14,651 nucleotides of DNA, from assembly GCA_002392545.1 (NCBI GenBank), contig DGHF01000104.1, positions 1 through 14,651 of the forward strand. Reading direction: 5' to 3'. The notes under the pieces are model-generated. The model was not told where the DNA came from. It ran no database searches and saw nothing but the letters and a program-made list of their open reading frames with translations. Position 1 is the first letter of the stretch; each line of letters starts with the position of its first letter. The stretch comes from Ruminococcus sp. UBA3855 (lineage in GTDB: Bacteria; Bacillota; Clostridia; Oscillospirales; Ruminococcaceae). The translations under genes were made by a program, and so were the position numbers. Shown in pieces: positions 1 to 7,838 of this stretch.

Positions 1-1438
1 CTGAAACAGCGATATTTCCTATATCCTTCCAGTTTTCGCTTGCACTGGTGCGGACAGCCTGTGCAGATGTTCCAACGGTACTGAAACCAGAAAGGTCAAA
101 AGAAATGTCACTCGCCTTGTCAGAAGTATTATAGGCAACAATGACAACTTGTCCCTTGTCAGGGTCATAAGCACAGACAGTTGAGCCAGAAGAATTCAGC
201 ATTGTCATTCCGGCATGAATATAACGTGTATACTGTCCGAATGCATAGTATTTTTTAGTTAAGATAATATTATCATTGTCATGGTCAGCAACTGCAACGC
301 CCCAGTAACCGCCGGAAGTATTGACCATGCCAGTATCTTTGTTTCCGTTGTAACCTGCGGAAGAAATATGACTGTCAATCACTTGCCACATAATCCATGC
401 AGAAGCATTTAATTCATTGAGGTCAGTGGTAATCCGCTGCGCCAGCCATAAGCCTGCGCCCATTTCTCCGGCATTTGTTCCGGCAGTGCTTCCGCCGTCT
501 ACTTCACTCATCCAGAGATTTTTTCCAGCAGAAACAGCAGTATCTTTCAAGGCGGAACGCTTGCTTCCGGAATAGGTATGTGTATCAATACGAGAGATTG
601 CATTTTTGGCAGAGTCAGAAAGCTTGTTGAAAGAAGTAATCTGTGTATCAATGGAAGTTTCATCTGTGCCGGAAATCAATACATCCCCTAAGCCCTTTTT
701 TTGCATTGCCTTTTGCAGTTCCACAATGATATTGGACTGAGAATCCCCTTGGTCGAAGTGACAGCCTTCCTGTTTGGGACTATTTGCGCCCCAATAATTG
801 GTATACGGCTCATTCATTGCATCAATGCTTTGAATGTCAACACCCCATTCAGTTTTATAATGATAACATACCTCAGCCAGATAATTAGCAAAATCATCAT
901 ACATATCATCTTTGAGATTATTGGAATTTGCATTCACTGCACCGGAAGAACAGCCGGAATTTGTCATATAATAGGGCGGAGAATTGGAGAACATTTCCAC
1001 AATCATATCATCCCCGCCGGCTTTGATTGCCTTTAGAAGAACATTCCGCTGATTAGCATCTGCATTCCAATCGTAGGTAATATTTCCGTTATTATAGACA
1101 GTATACCCCGGCATATTGGAATCTGTTCTTTTGATATGGGTATGAGAGGGATTATCACCGCCACCAATGTTGAAACGGGCAATATTCAGACGTAAACCAT
1201 TATCACCGTAAAATGCATCAACTGCCTTTTGGGTGAGACTGTCGGAATATCCGATACGATTCGCCCACCAGCACAAGGAAGTCCCCCAGCCTTCAAATGT
1301 ACCGTCATTGACTTCATAAGTGGAAAGCGGTGAGATGGAAACCGTCTGAACAGCTTTTGCAGAGAATTGACTCGGAACAGCTGAAACCGTCAATCCCACG
1401 GCTAAAAGCATAGGTAAAATTTTATTGAATCGCTTCAT
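1..1438 (-). CDS. Secreted GH30 glycoside hydrolase, probably subfamily 5 (endo-beta-1,6-galactanase-like), 3' end missing
   Basis: The reading frame is open from the ATG at 1436-1438 to the window edge, giving 479 residues without a stop. An AAGGAG ribosome binding site lies just upstream. Residues 1 to about 29 form a signal peptide (MKRFNKILPMLLAVGLTVSA...), so the enzyme is exported. A GH30-type TIM barrel follows: GWGTSLCWWAN at 50-60, RLNIARFNIGGGD at 83-95, the acid/base Glu210 in DAMNEPY and the nucleophile Glu312 in WMSEVDG. The beta-sandwich that accompanies the GH30 barrel begins near residue 395. The GWGTSLxWWA block resembles GH30_5 endo-beta-1,6-galactanases rather than GH30_8 xylanases; this subfamily call is from memory of motifs and is less certain than the family. 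A likely role is cleaving beta-1,6-galactan side chains of arabinogalactan. The missing C-terminus could carry a dockerin like that of the GH9 enzyme in this window. It has its own promoter and is separated from the upstream operon by a terminator. Confidence 0.85.
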   Translation of the reverse strand, partial: MKRFNKILPMLLAVGLTVSAVPSQFSAKAVQTVSISPLSTYEVNDGTFEGWGTSLCWWANRIGYSDSLTQKAVDAFYGDNGLRLNIARFNIGGGDNPSHTHIKRTDSNMPGYTVYNNGNITYDWNADANQRNVLLKAIKAGGDDMIVEMFSNSPPYYMTNSGCSSGAVNANSNNLKDDMYDDFANYLAEVCYHYKTEWGVDIQSIDAMNEPYTNYWGANSPKQEGCHFDQGDSQSNIIVELQKAMQKKGLGDVLISGTDETSIDTQITSFNKLSDSAKNAISRIDTHTYSGSKRSALKDTAVSAGKNLWMSEVDGGSTAGTNAGEMGAGLWLAQRITTDLNELNASAWIMWQVIDSHISSAGYNGNKDTGMVNTSGGYWGVAVADHDNDNIILTKKYYAFGQYTRYIHAGMTMLNSSGSTVCAYDPDKGQVVIVAYNTSDKASDISFDLSGFSTVGTSAQAVRTSASENWKDIGNIAVS

Positions 1439-1498
1439 GTCTGATTGCTCCTTTTGTCTGATGTCTGGAGAATGACAGCAGAAATAGTATTTACCTCT

Positions 1499-1527
1499 AT
1501 TATACAATAACTGCTTGAATTTGTCAA
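1499..1527 (-). promoter_or_regulatory. Sigma-A promoter of the GH30 gene
   Basis: On the minus strand, TTGACA (1522-1527) and TATAAT (1499-1504) are exact consensus boxes separated by 17 bases. The predicted transcript starts near 1492, giving a leader of about 54 bases that ends in the AAGGAG site of the GH30 gene. The leader contains CAGAC three times, around the ribosome binding site, with no obvious role. No clear operator was seen. Confidence 0.85.
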
Positions 1528-1548
1528 TATTATATGGCATAATAACCA

Positions 1549-1589
1549 TGAAAAATTTAACTGTTGCACTGAAATGAGCAGTGCAACAG
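1549..1589 (-). terminator. Rho-independent terminator of the GntR-ABC-hydrolase operon
   Basis: A perfect 10-bp inverted repeat (CTGTTGCACT at 1561-1570 and AGTGCAACAG at 1580-1589) with a 9-base loop lies 10 bases after the serine hydrolase stop codon. On the minus strand it is followed by TTAAATTTTT. It insulates the five-gene operon from the GH30 promoter downstream. Confidence 0.85.
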
Positions 1590-1598
1590 CCTGTTTCA

Positions 1599-3470
1599 TT
1601 AACAGCCCCAGAAACGATACATCTCAAAATACAAAATTGCAATGATTGGCAATGTACAGCCAGCTGTATTCAAAGTATATCTAAGAATAAGCTTTTTTTC
1701 TTTTTGGTGTGATGGAATTGCAATACATGAAGTAACAGCCGATACTCCGCATACTGCAATACAAAGCATTTGCATGATACCCAAAACAGCACCTGTTGTG
1801 TAGGGAATGCCACCATTAGACTTTGCAACCGCTACATATGTTCCCAGCAGTGCAAGGAAAGAAATAATTCTTGCAATCTGTCCGGCAGTCATGACCGTTT
1901 CTCCTTGATAAGATGTCCATTTTCCGTGCTTTTTGAGCTTCCGGCGGATAAGAAGGAGATATACTGCTATCACTGCCAACAGAACATAGACTGTAAACAG
2001 ACATAATTTCACAAGATAAAATCTGTCATGAATCAAATCCACAGACGGCTCTTGAATGGCTGTATTTCCGTCAGAATAGGTCTTTTCACCTAAAATAATT
2101 GCGGATTCACCTGCAAGTTCGCTTTCATGTCTGAGCTGATACAAATTGTTTTGGAGTTTTTCAAAATTTCCTAAGTTTTCCAACGAAAATGCTGTGAGAT
2201 AGGGGATGAATTTCAACATTCCCTGATAAGTTGAACGTGCATTTAGATAATAGCCGTCCAGATTTGTTTTTTCCGCAGTTCCGGAGCTGTACTTTTCCGG
2301 TGAAAGCTCCCCGAATGCCATGTCAGAAGCGTAATTGATGTACCAGTTTCCGCTAGGTTCATTGACCATGACAACCAGTCCAATTTTGGAATCAAGGTCG
2401 AAAATCATATCTGCCTGACCTGATGTTGTTGCACCATCGTGACCGTAAGTGCGTACAGCGTGTTCCTCACACCAAAAACCATGCGCACACATAGGAATGT
2501 CAGAATCTCCATAAAAATCCGTTCCGGTGAACAATAATTTCTGTGTTTCGGGGTTCTGGAATAACGGGGCATCCTCATTCACGAGAGCTTGTGCATAGGT
2601 CATCAAGTCAGAAAGTGTCCCTGTCGCTGCTCCTGCCGGATAAGCAGGAACATAATTCAAACAATATCCAAGGTCAACGCAATTCCCTAGAAAAAATTGA
2701 TAGCTTTTCATGTTTTTGCGCTGTTCATAGACCCATGCATTATCGCTGTGTGTGGGATTGAGTGCAGTATGTTCCATTCCTAGCGGTTCAAAGATATGCT
2801 CATGGACATATTCGCAGTAGTCCTGCCCTGTGATGCATTCAATCACATATCCGGCAACCCCTGCGCCATAATTGGAATAGGCGGAAACTTCATCAGGGCG
2901 GTGAATCTGTGCCGGCTCGATTGCCTGCAATGCTTCACCAAGAGGGAGCACTTTGTTTTCTTCTGTTTCCCATATGGGGCGAGTGGTTTCCTGCCAACCT
3001 GCATTATGGTTCATCAGGTTCAGCATGGTGATTGGCTCATCATAGGAAAGATGCTGAAAGAAGCCTTCGGGGAGGTATTCTCTGACATCCGTTTCGAGGT
3101 CAAGCTGTCCTTGTTCATAGAGTTGCATTGCACTGACCCATATTAACGTTTTGGAGATACTGCCCCATTCATAGACGGAATTTTCATCAGCAGGAACTTG
3201 ATTTTTAATATCCGTTTCGCCGTAATAACCAGTATACAGCACTTCATCCCCCTGAAACAGTCCCACCACAGCAGATGCAAACAAGCGGTCATTTTCTGAA
3301 TTGTGTCGTGAAGTCAAATCCATTTGGAGCTGAAACCATTCCACATCTTTTCCGGAAGGCAACATAATTTTTTCTGTTTCCTCCTCTGCATAGACGGCAG
3401 GGACACTCACAGAAAACAGCATCATTCCTGCACAAAGAGCCGTTGCAAATCTTTTGAATAATTGATTCAT
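1599..3470 (-). CDS. Membrane-anchored class C beta-lactamase/CubicO-family serine hydrolase
   Basis: This 623-residue protein starts with a signal peptide ending near VYAEEE (residues 1-29). The catalytic part is a class C beta-lactamase/penicillin-binding-like fold. It has Ser104-x-x-Lys107 in WGSISK, the LMNHNAGW block (152-159), the Tyr198-Ser-Asn200 motif in AYSNYG and the third motif His344-Asp-Gly346 in YGHDG. About four hydrophobic segments (near 487-508, 530-549, 559-585 and 596-615) anchor the C-terminus, so the catalytic domain faces outward. Family members act as DD-peptidases, esterases or peptidases; true beta-lactamase activity is not implied. The start has an AAGGGGGG ribosome binding site lying against the stop of the permease upstream, 13 bases away. 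It is the last gene of the GntR-ABC operon, which suggests a job on envelope components or on a peptide handled by the transporter. The precise substrate cannot be told from sequence. Confidence 0.85.
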   Translation of the reverse strand: MNQLFKRFATALCAGMMLFSVSVPAVYAEEETEKIMLPSGKDVEWFQLQMDLTSRHNSENDRLFASAVVGLFQGDEVLYTGYYGETDIKNQVPADENSVYEWGSISKTLIWVSAMQLYEQGQLDLETDVREYLPEGFFQHLSYDEPITMLNLMNHNAGWQETTRPIWETEENKVLPLGEALQAIEPAQIHRPDEVSAYSNYGAGVAGYVIECITGQDYCEYVHEHIFEPLGMEHTALNPTHSDNAWVYEQRKNMKSYQFFLGNCVDLGYCLNYVPAYPAGAATGTLSDLMTYAQALVNEDAPLFQNPETQKLLFTGTDFYGDSDIPMCAHGFWCEEHAVRTYGHDGATTSGQADMIFDLDSKIGLVVMVNEPSGNWYINYASDMAFGELSPEKYSSGTAEKTNLDGYYLNARSTYQGMLKFIPYLTAFSLENLGNFEKLQNNLYQLRHESELAGESAIILGEKTYSDGNTAIQEPSVDLIHDRFYLVKLCLFTVYVLLAVIAVYLLLIRRKLKKHGKWTSYQGETVMTAGQIARIISFLALLGTYVAVAKSNGGIPYTTGAVLGIMQMLCIAVCGVSAVTSCIAIPSHQKEKKLILRYTLNTAGCTLPIIAILYFEMYRFWGC

Positions 3471-3483
3471 GTCAAAGCCCCCC

Positions 3484-4296
3484 TTATAATTCCTTTTCGT
3501 CGTATTCCAATATAGTACAAATATACTTGTAAACTGTCGATAATATCGCCATTGTCACAAGTACTGCACCCAACAAAAAGCCGTCTGCAATCTGTGCAAG
3601 CTGTATCAAAAGTTGCATTACCGGAACAACTGCACTCCGGACGGGTAACACATCTATCACTCCCAATATTACCACCACAATAATCACGAATGCAATCAAA
3701 GTATATTGATAATCTCGCTTTGTCGCTTTTTTCAGCCCTTTGGACATTGTGATGTCAAATGCTTGTGCATCCTTAAAGTATTTCCGCAGATAGCCCGATA
3801 TGAATGTAGACCCAAATGAAAACGCTCCGAAATACAACAGATTGAAAATGCCTAATTCTGTCATTTGACCGTTTGACACTTTGGCTAACATCTTGATGAT
3901 GTCCATATTTTCTGCATCTTCCCCATACATCATGTAATACGGTTTCAATTTCAGGGAAATCAGCATCAGCAAATAAAATACCACTGCACACGCAACATAT
4001 AAGGCAACTGACATAATGAACCGAGAACGTACCAAATCTTTCCGGTTAATCGGCAATAGTGCAAACATCTTTTCACTGTGATATTTCATCTCATTTTGAA
4101 ACATCATCGGCACAAAAAATCCGCTGAATCCTAACGGTACATATAACCCCATCAAAGGCGAAAACAGAAAGCCTAATCCGCCGAAAAGCAATGCCCCCAA
4201 TATGATGGCTGTTTTCATGTTATTTTTACCGCCGTTCATGGTGATGAAATCTGTACGGATTAAATCAAGTATCTTTTTCTGATAACTTTTATCCAT
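3484..4296 (-). CDS. ABC-2 type transporter permease (second of two)
   Basis: A 270-residue integral membrane protein with about six hydrophobic segments (for example near 29-46, 50-67, 92-113, 150-168, 197-217 and 238-262). It shares the block LPINRKDLVRSRF (81-93) with the neighbouring permease, where the equivalent reads LPVERKNITRARF. The two are therefore paralogues, of the kind placed in the ABC2_membrane_5 group found beside YtrA-type regulators. It probably forms the membrane channel of an exporter, as a heterodimer with the other permease and driven by the ATPase encoded upstream. The start has a strong AAGGAGG site and lies 12 bases after the preceding stop. The transported substrate is unknown. 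Confidence 0.8.
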   Translation of the reverse strand: MDKSYQKKILDLIRTDFITMNGGKNNMKTAIILGALLFGGLGFLFSPLMGLYVPLGFSGFFVPMMFQNEMKYHSEKMFALLPINRKDLVRSRFIMSVALYVACAVVFYLLMLISLKLKPYYMMYGEDAENMDIIKMLAKVSNGQMTELGIFNLLYFGAFSFGSTFISGYLRKYFKDAQAFDITMSKGLKKATKRDYQYTLIAFVIIVVVILGVIDVLPVRSAVVPVMQLLIQLAQIADGFLLGAVLVTMAILSTVYKYICTILEYDEKEL

Positions 4297-4308
4297 TTCT
4301 GCACCTCC

Positions 4309-5025
4309 TTACAGTTCACGCTTGGCGAGTTGGTTCGCTGTGATTTCGCCAAATAACAAGCATATCACAAATACGACGATATTCGCCACAATCCCCGATG
4401 TCACCATACCTGAAACAGTATCCGGCAGACTTGGCAATTTTACCACTGGTATCAAGTCATGTTCAGAAAGAAATGTAAACACAAATGCAAGCAAAGAAAG
4501 CGTGCCAATCGCTATCATAATAATTTTAAATTCGTTCTCTCTGCCGAATATCTGCCCCATCATTTCCATGAAAGAGAAAATCAGACAGAAAAATGTGAAC
4601 ATTCCGAACAGCATCAACAGGGTTAATTTTGTATCTGCAAAACTCTCTTTCACCATCTGCATGGTTTCGCCGTTCTGATTGGGGAGAATTTTATATAAAG
4701 TTGTCCCCTTTGCGGTGCAAATAATCACAGCTTCCAGCAACTCCGTCAGGAAATGCACCAGAAAAATGTAAAGAAATCTTGCTCTTGTGATGTTCTTTCT
4801 CTCAACCGGAAGAATGCCGTATAATTTATTGAATCCGCTCTTGTCTGCGACTCCCTGCAAGGGTATCACAAACAGCATGGATGCAAATGTCATATAAGTC
4901 GTAATAATTGGAGAAAAGAACATACTCAATATGCCAAATACCACAATTGTGAATATCATTCCGGCAAGGGCTAACGGCTTGGCTGTGAGATAATCAAACC
5001 TCATGATATTTAGAATGTCTCTCAT
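4309..5025 (-). CDS. ABC-2 type transporter permease (first of two)
   Basis: This 238-residue protein starts MRDILNIMRFDYLTAK. The frame is open further upstream, but the ATG at 5023-5025 is preferred because an AGGAGG ribosome binding site (about 5031-5038) precedes it at the right distance. With this start it overlaps the ATPase gene by 32 bases in another frame, a sign of translational coupling. About six hydrophobic segments are visible (near 18-35, 40-58, 84-102, 132-152, 166-184 and 210-228). The conserved LPVERKNITRARF block (72-84) matches the partner permease. It most likely pairs with the next gene product as the membrane part of an ABC exporter. Confidence 0.8.
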   Translation of the reverse strand: MRDILNIMRFDYLTAKPLALAGMIFTIVVFGILSMFFSPIITTYMTFASMLFVIPLQGVADKSGFNKLYGILPVERKNITRARFLYIFLVHFLTELLEAVIICTAKGTTLYKILPNQNGETMQMVKESFADTKLTLLMLFGMFTFFCLIFSFMEMMGQIFGRENEFKIIMIAIGTLSLLAFVFTFLSEHDLIPVVKLPSLPDTVSGMVTSGIVANIVVFVICLLFGEITANQLAKREL

Positions 5026-5878
5026 GTTTATCCTCCTTTGCAATGTAGACGAGAATTTCATCAATACTTGCTTTTTCATATTCAAGAGAATCGGGAATTC
5101 CTGCAAGGTCATCCGTTTTGATGAGTGCATCAAAGCCGTTTCGATAGGCATGGAAACCAATCAATTTTTCTTTCAGTGCGGAGGGAATGTCTTCTTCTGC
5201 GCCCTTAATGACAGCATATCCTTCTGTCAGTTCGTCTTTCGTACCGGTATACCAGACCTTGCCACTGTGGAGAATCGTCACATAATCGGCGATTCTTTCC
5301 ACATCGGCTGTGATATGTGTGGAAAATAATACCCCTCTGTTTTCGTCCTCGATGTATTCCGCCAGAATGTCGAGCAGTTCATCACGGGCGACAGGGTCAA
5401 GACCACTTGTCGGTTCATCCAGAATGATAAGTTCAGCTTTGTGAGAAAGAGCAATTGCAATCATCAGTTTCATTTTCATGCCCTTTGAGAAATCGCCGAC
5501 TTTTCTATTATCAGGCAAGTCAAATTCCTTGATACGGCTGAAAAATTCCTCACTGTTCCAATCTTTGTAGAATGGTTTCAACTGCTGTTCAATCTGCTTG
5601 ATGTTGAGATGTTCCGCAAGGTACAGGCTGTCAAATACCACGCCTAACCGCTCCTTGATTGCAATGGTATCATTCACGCTGTCCAGCCCGAACACGCTGA
5701 TTTTACCACTGTCAATTTTCGCCATGTTGAGAATTGCACGAATGGTTGTCGTCTTGCCAGAGCCGTTTTCTCCGACAAATCCCATAATAAAGCCCCTCGG
5801 CAGTGAAAAACTCACGTCTTTCAGTGCAAAATCCTCATAAGCCTTACAAAGTCCCGTAATCTCTAAAATATTTTCCAT
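4994..5878 (-). CDS. ABC transporter ATP-binding protein (YtrB/CcmA-like)
   Basis: The ATG at 5876-5878 (MENILEITGLCKAY) has a GGAGGG site and directly follows the regulator stop (TAA, one base, ATG), giving 294 residues. ABC ATPase motifs appear in order: Walker A GENGSGKTT (36-44), signature FSKGMKMKL (130-138), Walker B LIILDEP (150-156) with the catalytic Glu155, D-loop SGLD, and the switch His188 in STHIT. The Q-loop position carries Asp83 in VVFDS rather than Gln, a variant I recall from YtrB-like ATPases. The C-terminal stretch after about 220 is a typical accessory region. It powers the two permeases encoded just downstream. Gene order and the YtrA-type regulator suggest export or envelope defence rather than nutrient uptake. 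Confidence 0.9.
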   Translation of the reverse strand: MENILEITGLCKAYEDFALKDVSFSLPRGFIMGFVGENGSGKTTTIRAILNMAKIDSGKISVFGLDSVNDTIAIKERLGVVFDSLYLAEHLNIKQIEQQLKPFYKDWNSEEFFSRIKEFDLPDNRKVGDFSKGMKMKLMIAIALSHKAELIILDEPTSGLDPVARDELLDILAEYIEDENRGVLFSTHITADVERIADYVTILHSGKVWYTGTKDELTEGYAVIKGAEEDIPSALKEKLIGFHAYRNGFDALIKTDDLAGIPDSLEYEKASIDEILVYIAKEDKHERHSKYHEV

Positions 5879-5879
5879 A

Positions 5880-6251
5880 TTAACCCTCCATAAATTTCCT
5901 GAGTGCGGTGACAATTTCATCATCTGTCAATCCAGCATTTCTCCCATTGGTGACAGCCTTTTCAAGACCTTCTTCCATTTCGTAGAGCATCCGCTCACGC
6001 AGAAGCTCATTGTTTCTGGGGGCGACAAAATAGCCTTTGCCCACAACAGAAATAATAAATCCCTCGTCTGACAGGTCATTATAAACCCTTGTTGTGGTGA
6101 TAACACTGATTTTCAAATCCCGTGCAAGCTGTCGGATAGATGGCAACTGTTCATCTTCCATAATTGTGCCGTCCAAAATCTGCGCTTTCATTTGTTGCTC
6201 AATCTGTTCATAAATTGGCAACTCTGATTTATTCTTGATAACGATTTTCAT
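5880..6251 (-). CDS. YtrA-subfamily GntR transcriptional regulator
   Basis: The protein has 123 residues. The start at 6251 (MKIVIKNKSELPIYEQ) is chosen over an in-frame ATG at 6269 because AAAGGAG lies at the right distance upstream, and because the earlier ATG sits inside the operator-like palindrome and lacks a ribosome binding site. Residues 11-78 form a GntR winged helix-turn-helix (LPIYEQIEQQMK, then LPSIRQLARDLKIS and TTTRVYNDLSDEGF). Only a short helical tail of about 45 residues follows, with no FadR/HutC ligand domain, which defines the YtrA subgroup. Such regulators repress adjacent ABC transporter operons and are relieved by cell-wall-active compounds in studied cases. It is the first gene of the five-gene unit and probably represses itself. 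Confidence 0.9.
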   Translation of the reverse strand: MKIVIKNKSELPIYEQIEQQMKAQILDGTIMEDEQLPSIRQLARDLKISVITTTRVYNDLSDEGFIISVVGKGYFVAPRNNELLRERMLYEMEEGLEKAVTNGRNAGLTDDEIVTALRKFMEG

Positions 6252-6267
6252 GGAACGCTCCTTTGAC

Positions 6268-6297
6268 ATACTGTTAATATCTCGTTATATACAGTAT
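6268..6297 (-). promoter_or_regulatory. Probable operator for the YtrA-type regulator
   Basis: A 30-base imperfect palindrome has perfect 7-bp outer arms (ATACTGT and ACAGTAT on either strand) and about 11 of 15 paired positions overall. It runs from inside the -10 box past the predicted transcription start near 6286. Long, widely spaced palindromes at the promoter are typical of YtrA-type GntR sites. Autoregulation is inferred from the position. Confidence 0.65.
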
Positions 6298-6321
6298 AGC
6301 AGATATGACAGCAGTTGTCAA
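6293..6321 (-). promoter_or_regulatory. Promoter of the GntR-ABC-hydrolase operon
   Basis: On the minus strand, TTGACA (6316-6321) and TATACT (6293-6298) are separated by 17 bases. Transcription should start near 6286, leaving a leader of about 35 bases before the regulator ATG at 6251. The -10 box is covered by the palindrome described at 6268-6297. Confidence 0.8.
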
Positions 6322-6363
6322 TAGGTTTTTGATATTTTCTGAAATTTTTTATCAAAGATTAGC

Positions 6364-6389
6364 AAAAAAAAACCCGCTTCTTAGGCGGG
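6364..6389 (-). terminator. Rho-independent terminator after the diguanylate cyclase gene
   Basis: On the minus strand, a GC-rich hairpin with arms CCCGC (6385-6389) and GCGGG (6373-6377) is followed by nine T residues (6364-6372). It lies about 75 bases after the cyclase stop codon and 40 bases before the next operon's -35 box. It coincides with the first hairpin of the small repeat at 6373-6414. Confidence 0.8.
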
Positions 6390-6414
6390 GGAGGATGTCA
6401 CTCCTAATAATGAC
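6373..6414 (+). repeat. Two-hairpin intergenic repeat, copy A
   Basis: Read on the plus strand, a GC-rich hairpin (CCCGC...GCGGG) is followed by GGGGAGGATGTCACT and a second small hairpin (GTCA 6397-6400, TGAC 6411-6414). The layout and the wording GGGGAG-TGTCACT recur at 12955-13005. Elements of this general shape are, as I recall, scattered in gene-end spacers of gut Clostridia. Only two copies can be compared here. Confidence 0.5.
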
Positions 6415-6424
6415 GGGGCAAATT

Positions 6425-6456
6425 AAATACCGCACTCTTTAGGAGGTGCGGTATTT
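6425..6456 (-). terminator. First hairpin after the diguanylate cyclase gene
   Basis: An 11-bp perfect inverted repeat (AAATACCGCAC 6425-6435, GTGCGGTATTT 6446-6456) with a 10-base loop lies 8 bases beyond the cyclase stop. On the minus strand it is followed by AATTT, a weak T tract. It could be a terminator or an mRNA 3'-end stabiliser, working in tandem with the T-rich hairpin at 6364-6389. Confidence 0.65.
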
Positions 6457-6464
6457 TGCAGTAT

Positions 6465-7832
6465 TCACTTTGCAACATCAAGTTTATTTCTGACTTCTTT
6501 ACCAAGTTTTTCGTAATATTCTTTTTTCATGGCATACATCAGAACTTCAGCTTGTTTTATCACGGTCTTTAAGTCTGCCCCCTCTGCCAGTCCATAGGAA
6601 ATATGGTAATTGCAGGCGGTAATTGCAGAATTGACGGTTTCCATGATGCTGTTGAGAATGGTATTCTCTTCCTGACTGAATATCAGAAACTCATCACCGC
6701 CGATTCTGAATATTTTTTCACCCTTAAAAGACTCTTTCAAAGTATCTGCGACAAATTTCAGCATTGTGTCTCCTGCCATATGTCCCTTTTCGTTGTTGAT
6801 TTCGTGCAAGCCGTTTACATCAATATAAATGCAACAGACATTTTCACTGCAATAATTTGAACAGTATTCTTCATAGCTGTTTCTGTTGAGGAGACCTGTC
6901 AGGGCATCTTTGTTTGCATTTTCCTTCGCTTCTTTGATGGCGACAAGGTTACATCTCATAATCCATATCAGATAGACAATGAAAATCCCCATGCATGAGA
7001 GCAGAAAATTCCTTAAATTGGTATTGATTTTCATAGCTGGGGCTAGCACAATATGTGATTTCACAATGATGATAATATCCCAATTTTCAATATTCATGGG
7101 CTTATAGGTAATAAAATAGTCTTCATTATTCAATGTGATTTCGGAATAGCCCTCTTCTTTCGTTTTGATTCCGGTGACAATTTCCTCATTCTGGATGTCA
7201 GATAATGTATGATAATTTTGATTCCAGCCATTGACTACGATTTCTTCCGTGTTTCTGTCTGCAATACAAAAAGCTGTCTGACCTTCGTAAATACTGGGTG
7301 ACCATGCTTTTACCAGTGCATCTACATCCAATTCCGTGAATAATAATCCCCTTGTACTGCCTCTGCCACCAATCGGGACATAATTTCTTAATACATATTT
7401 ATCTTTCAGAAACGTGGATAACTGTAAATTGCTGATATGTTCGCCCTTGGCAATTTCCTCCTCATAAGAGATGACATTATTTTCTACATTCGCATGCCTT
7501 GACTGCAATATCTTGTTATCGGAATTCAGGATGGCGATATTGGTGATGTAATTATTGACTGCATAAGTACCCATCTGATTGTTGACTTCGTTGGATTCCA
7601 AATCTTCAGATTGTCCTATGACTTTGGCGAGCATTCTCAATGACGCTTTATCATTTTTGAAATTGCTTTCAATTTTGGAACAAGCCTCATCTGTTGCACT
7701 TAGTAATGTGGCATAACAGTTATCTTTTTCTATGTTCAAAGTGCTGATACTATAGATGACACCAGTTACACCTACGATACTGCTTAAAAGGACAGATGCT
7801 ATCAAAAATTTATTGATAAATTTTTGCACCAT
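6465..7832 (-). CDS. Membrane diguanylate cyclase with extracellular sensor domain (GGDEF)
   Basis: The 455-residue protein makes c-di-GMP from two GTP. A first membrane helix spans about 9-30. An outward-facing region of about 240 residues, probably a Cache-type sensor, follows, and a second helix lies at about 272-292. The GGDEF domain (about 305-455) begins at DALTGLLNRNSYEEY and keeps the metal ligand Asp338 (YIDVNGL) and an intact GGDEF at 378-382, so it should be active. The usual inhibitory RxxD site five residues before GGDEF is absent (FKGE, 369-372), so classical product inhibition is not expected. No EAL or HD-GYP domain is present. The GAGGAG ribosome binding site lies within the last codons of the binding-protein gene, whose stop is only 6 bases from this ATG, showing translational coupling. 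Pairing with a solute-binding lipoprotein suggests that bound ligand sets cyclase activity. Confidence 0.9.
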   Translation of the reverse strand: MVQKFINKFLIASVLLSSIVGVTGVIYSISTLNIEKDNCYATLLSATDEACSKIESNFKNDKASLRMLAKVIGQSEDLESNEVNNQMGTYAVNNYITNIAILNSDNKILQSRHANVENNVISYEEEIAKGEHISNLQLSTFLKDKYVLRNYVPIGGRGSTRGLLFTELDVDALVKAWSPSIYEGQTAFCIADRNTEEIVVNGWNQNYHTLSDIQNEEIVTGIKTKEEGYSEITLNNEDYFITYKPMNIENWDIIIIVKSHIVLAPAMKINTNLRNFLLSCMGIFIVYLIWIMRCNLVAIKEAKENANKDALTGLLNRNSYEEYCSNYCSENVCCIYIDVNGLHEINNEKGHMAGDTMLKFVADTLKESFKGEKIFRIGGDEFLIFSQEENTILNSIMETVNSAITACNYHISYGLAEGADLKTVIKQAEVLMYAMKKEYYEKLGKEVRNKLDVAK

Positions 7833-7838
7833 GTGAAC

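Noticed and set aside
701..1036. A 111-residue open frame on the plus strand inside the GH30 gene
   Set aside because: The opposite strand encodes a continuous GH30 domain with both catalytic Glu residues across this stretch; the plus-strand frame is a shadow.
1599..3470. Calling the serine hydrolase an antibiotic-resistance beta-lactamase
   Set aside because: The SxxK and YxN motifs are shared by many peptidases and esterases of this fold; the HDG third motif, large C-terminal membrane part and operon context do not point to a dedicated beta-lactamase.
5026..5160. Upstream extension of the first permease by 45 residues
   Set aside because: The extension lies entirely inside the ATPase gene and lacks a ribosome binding site, while the internal ATG at 5025 has a strong AGGAGG.
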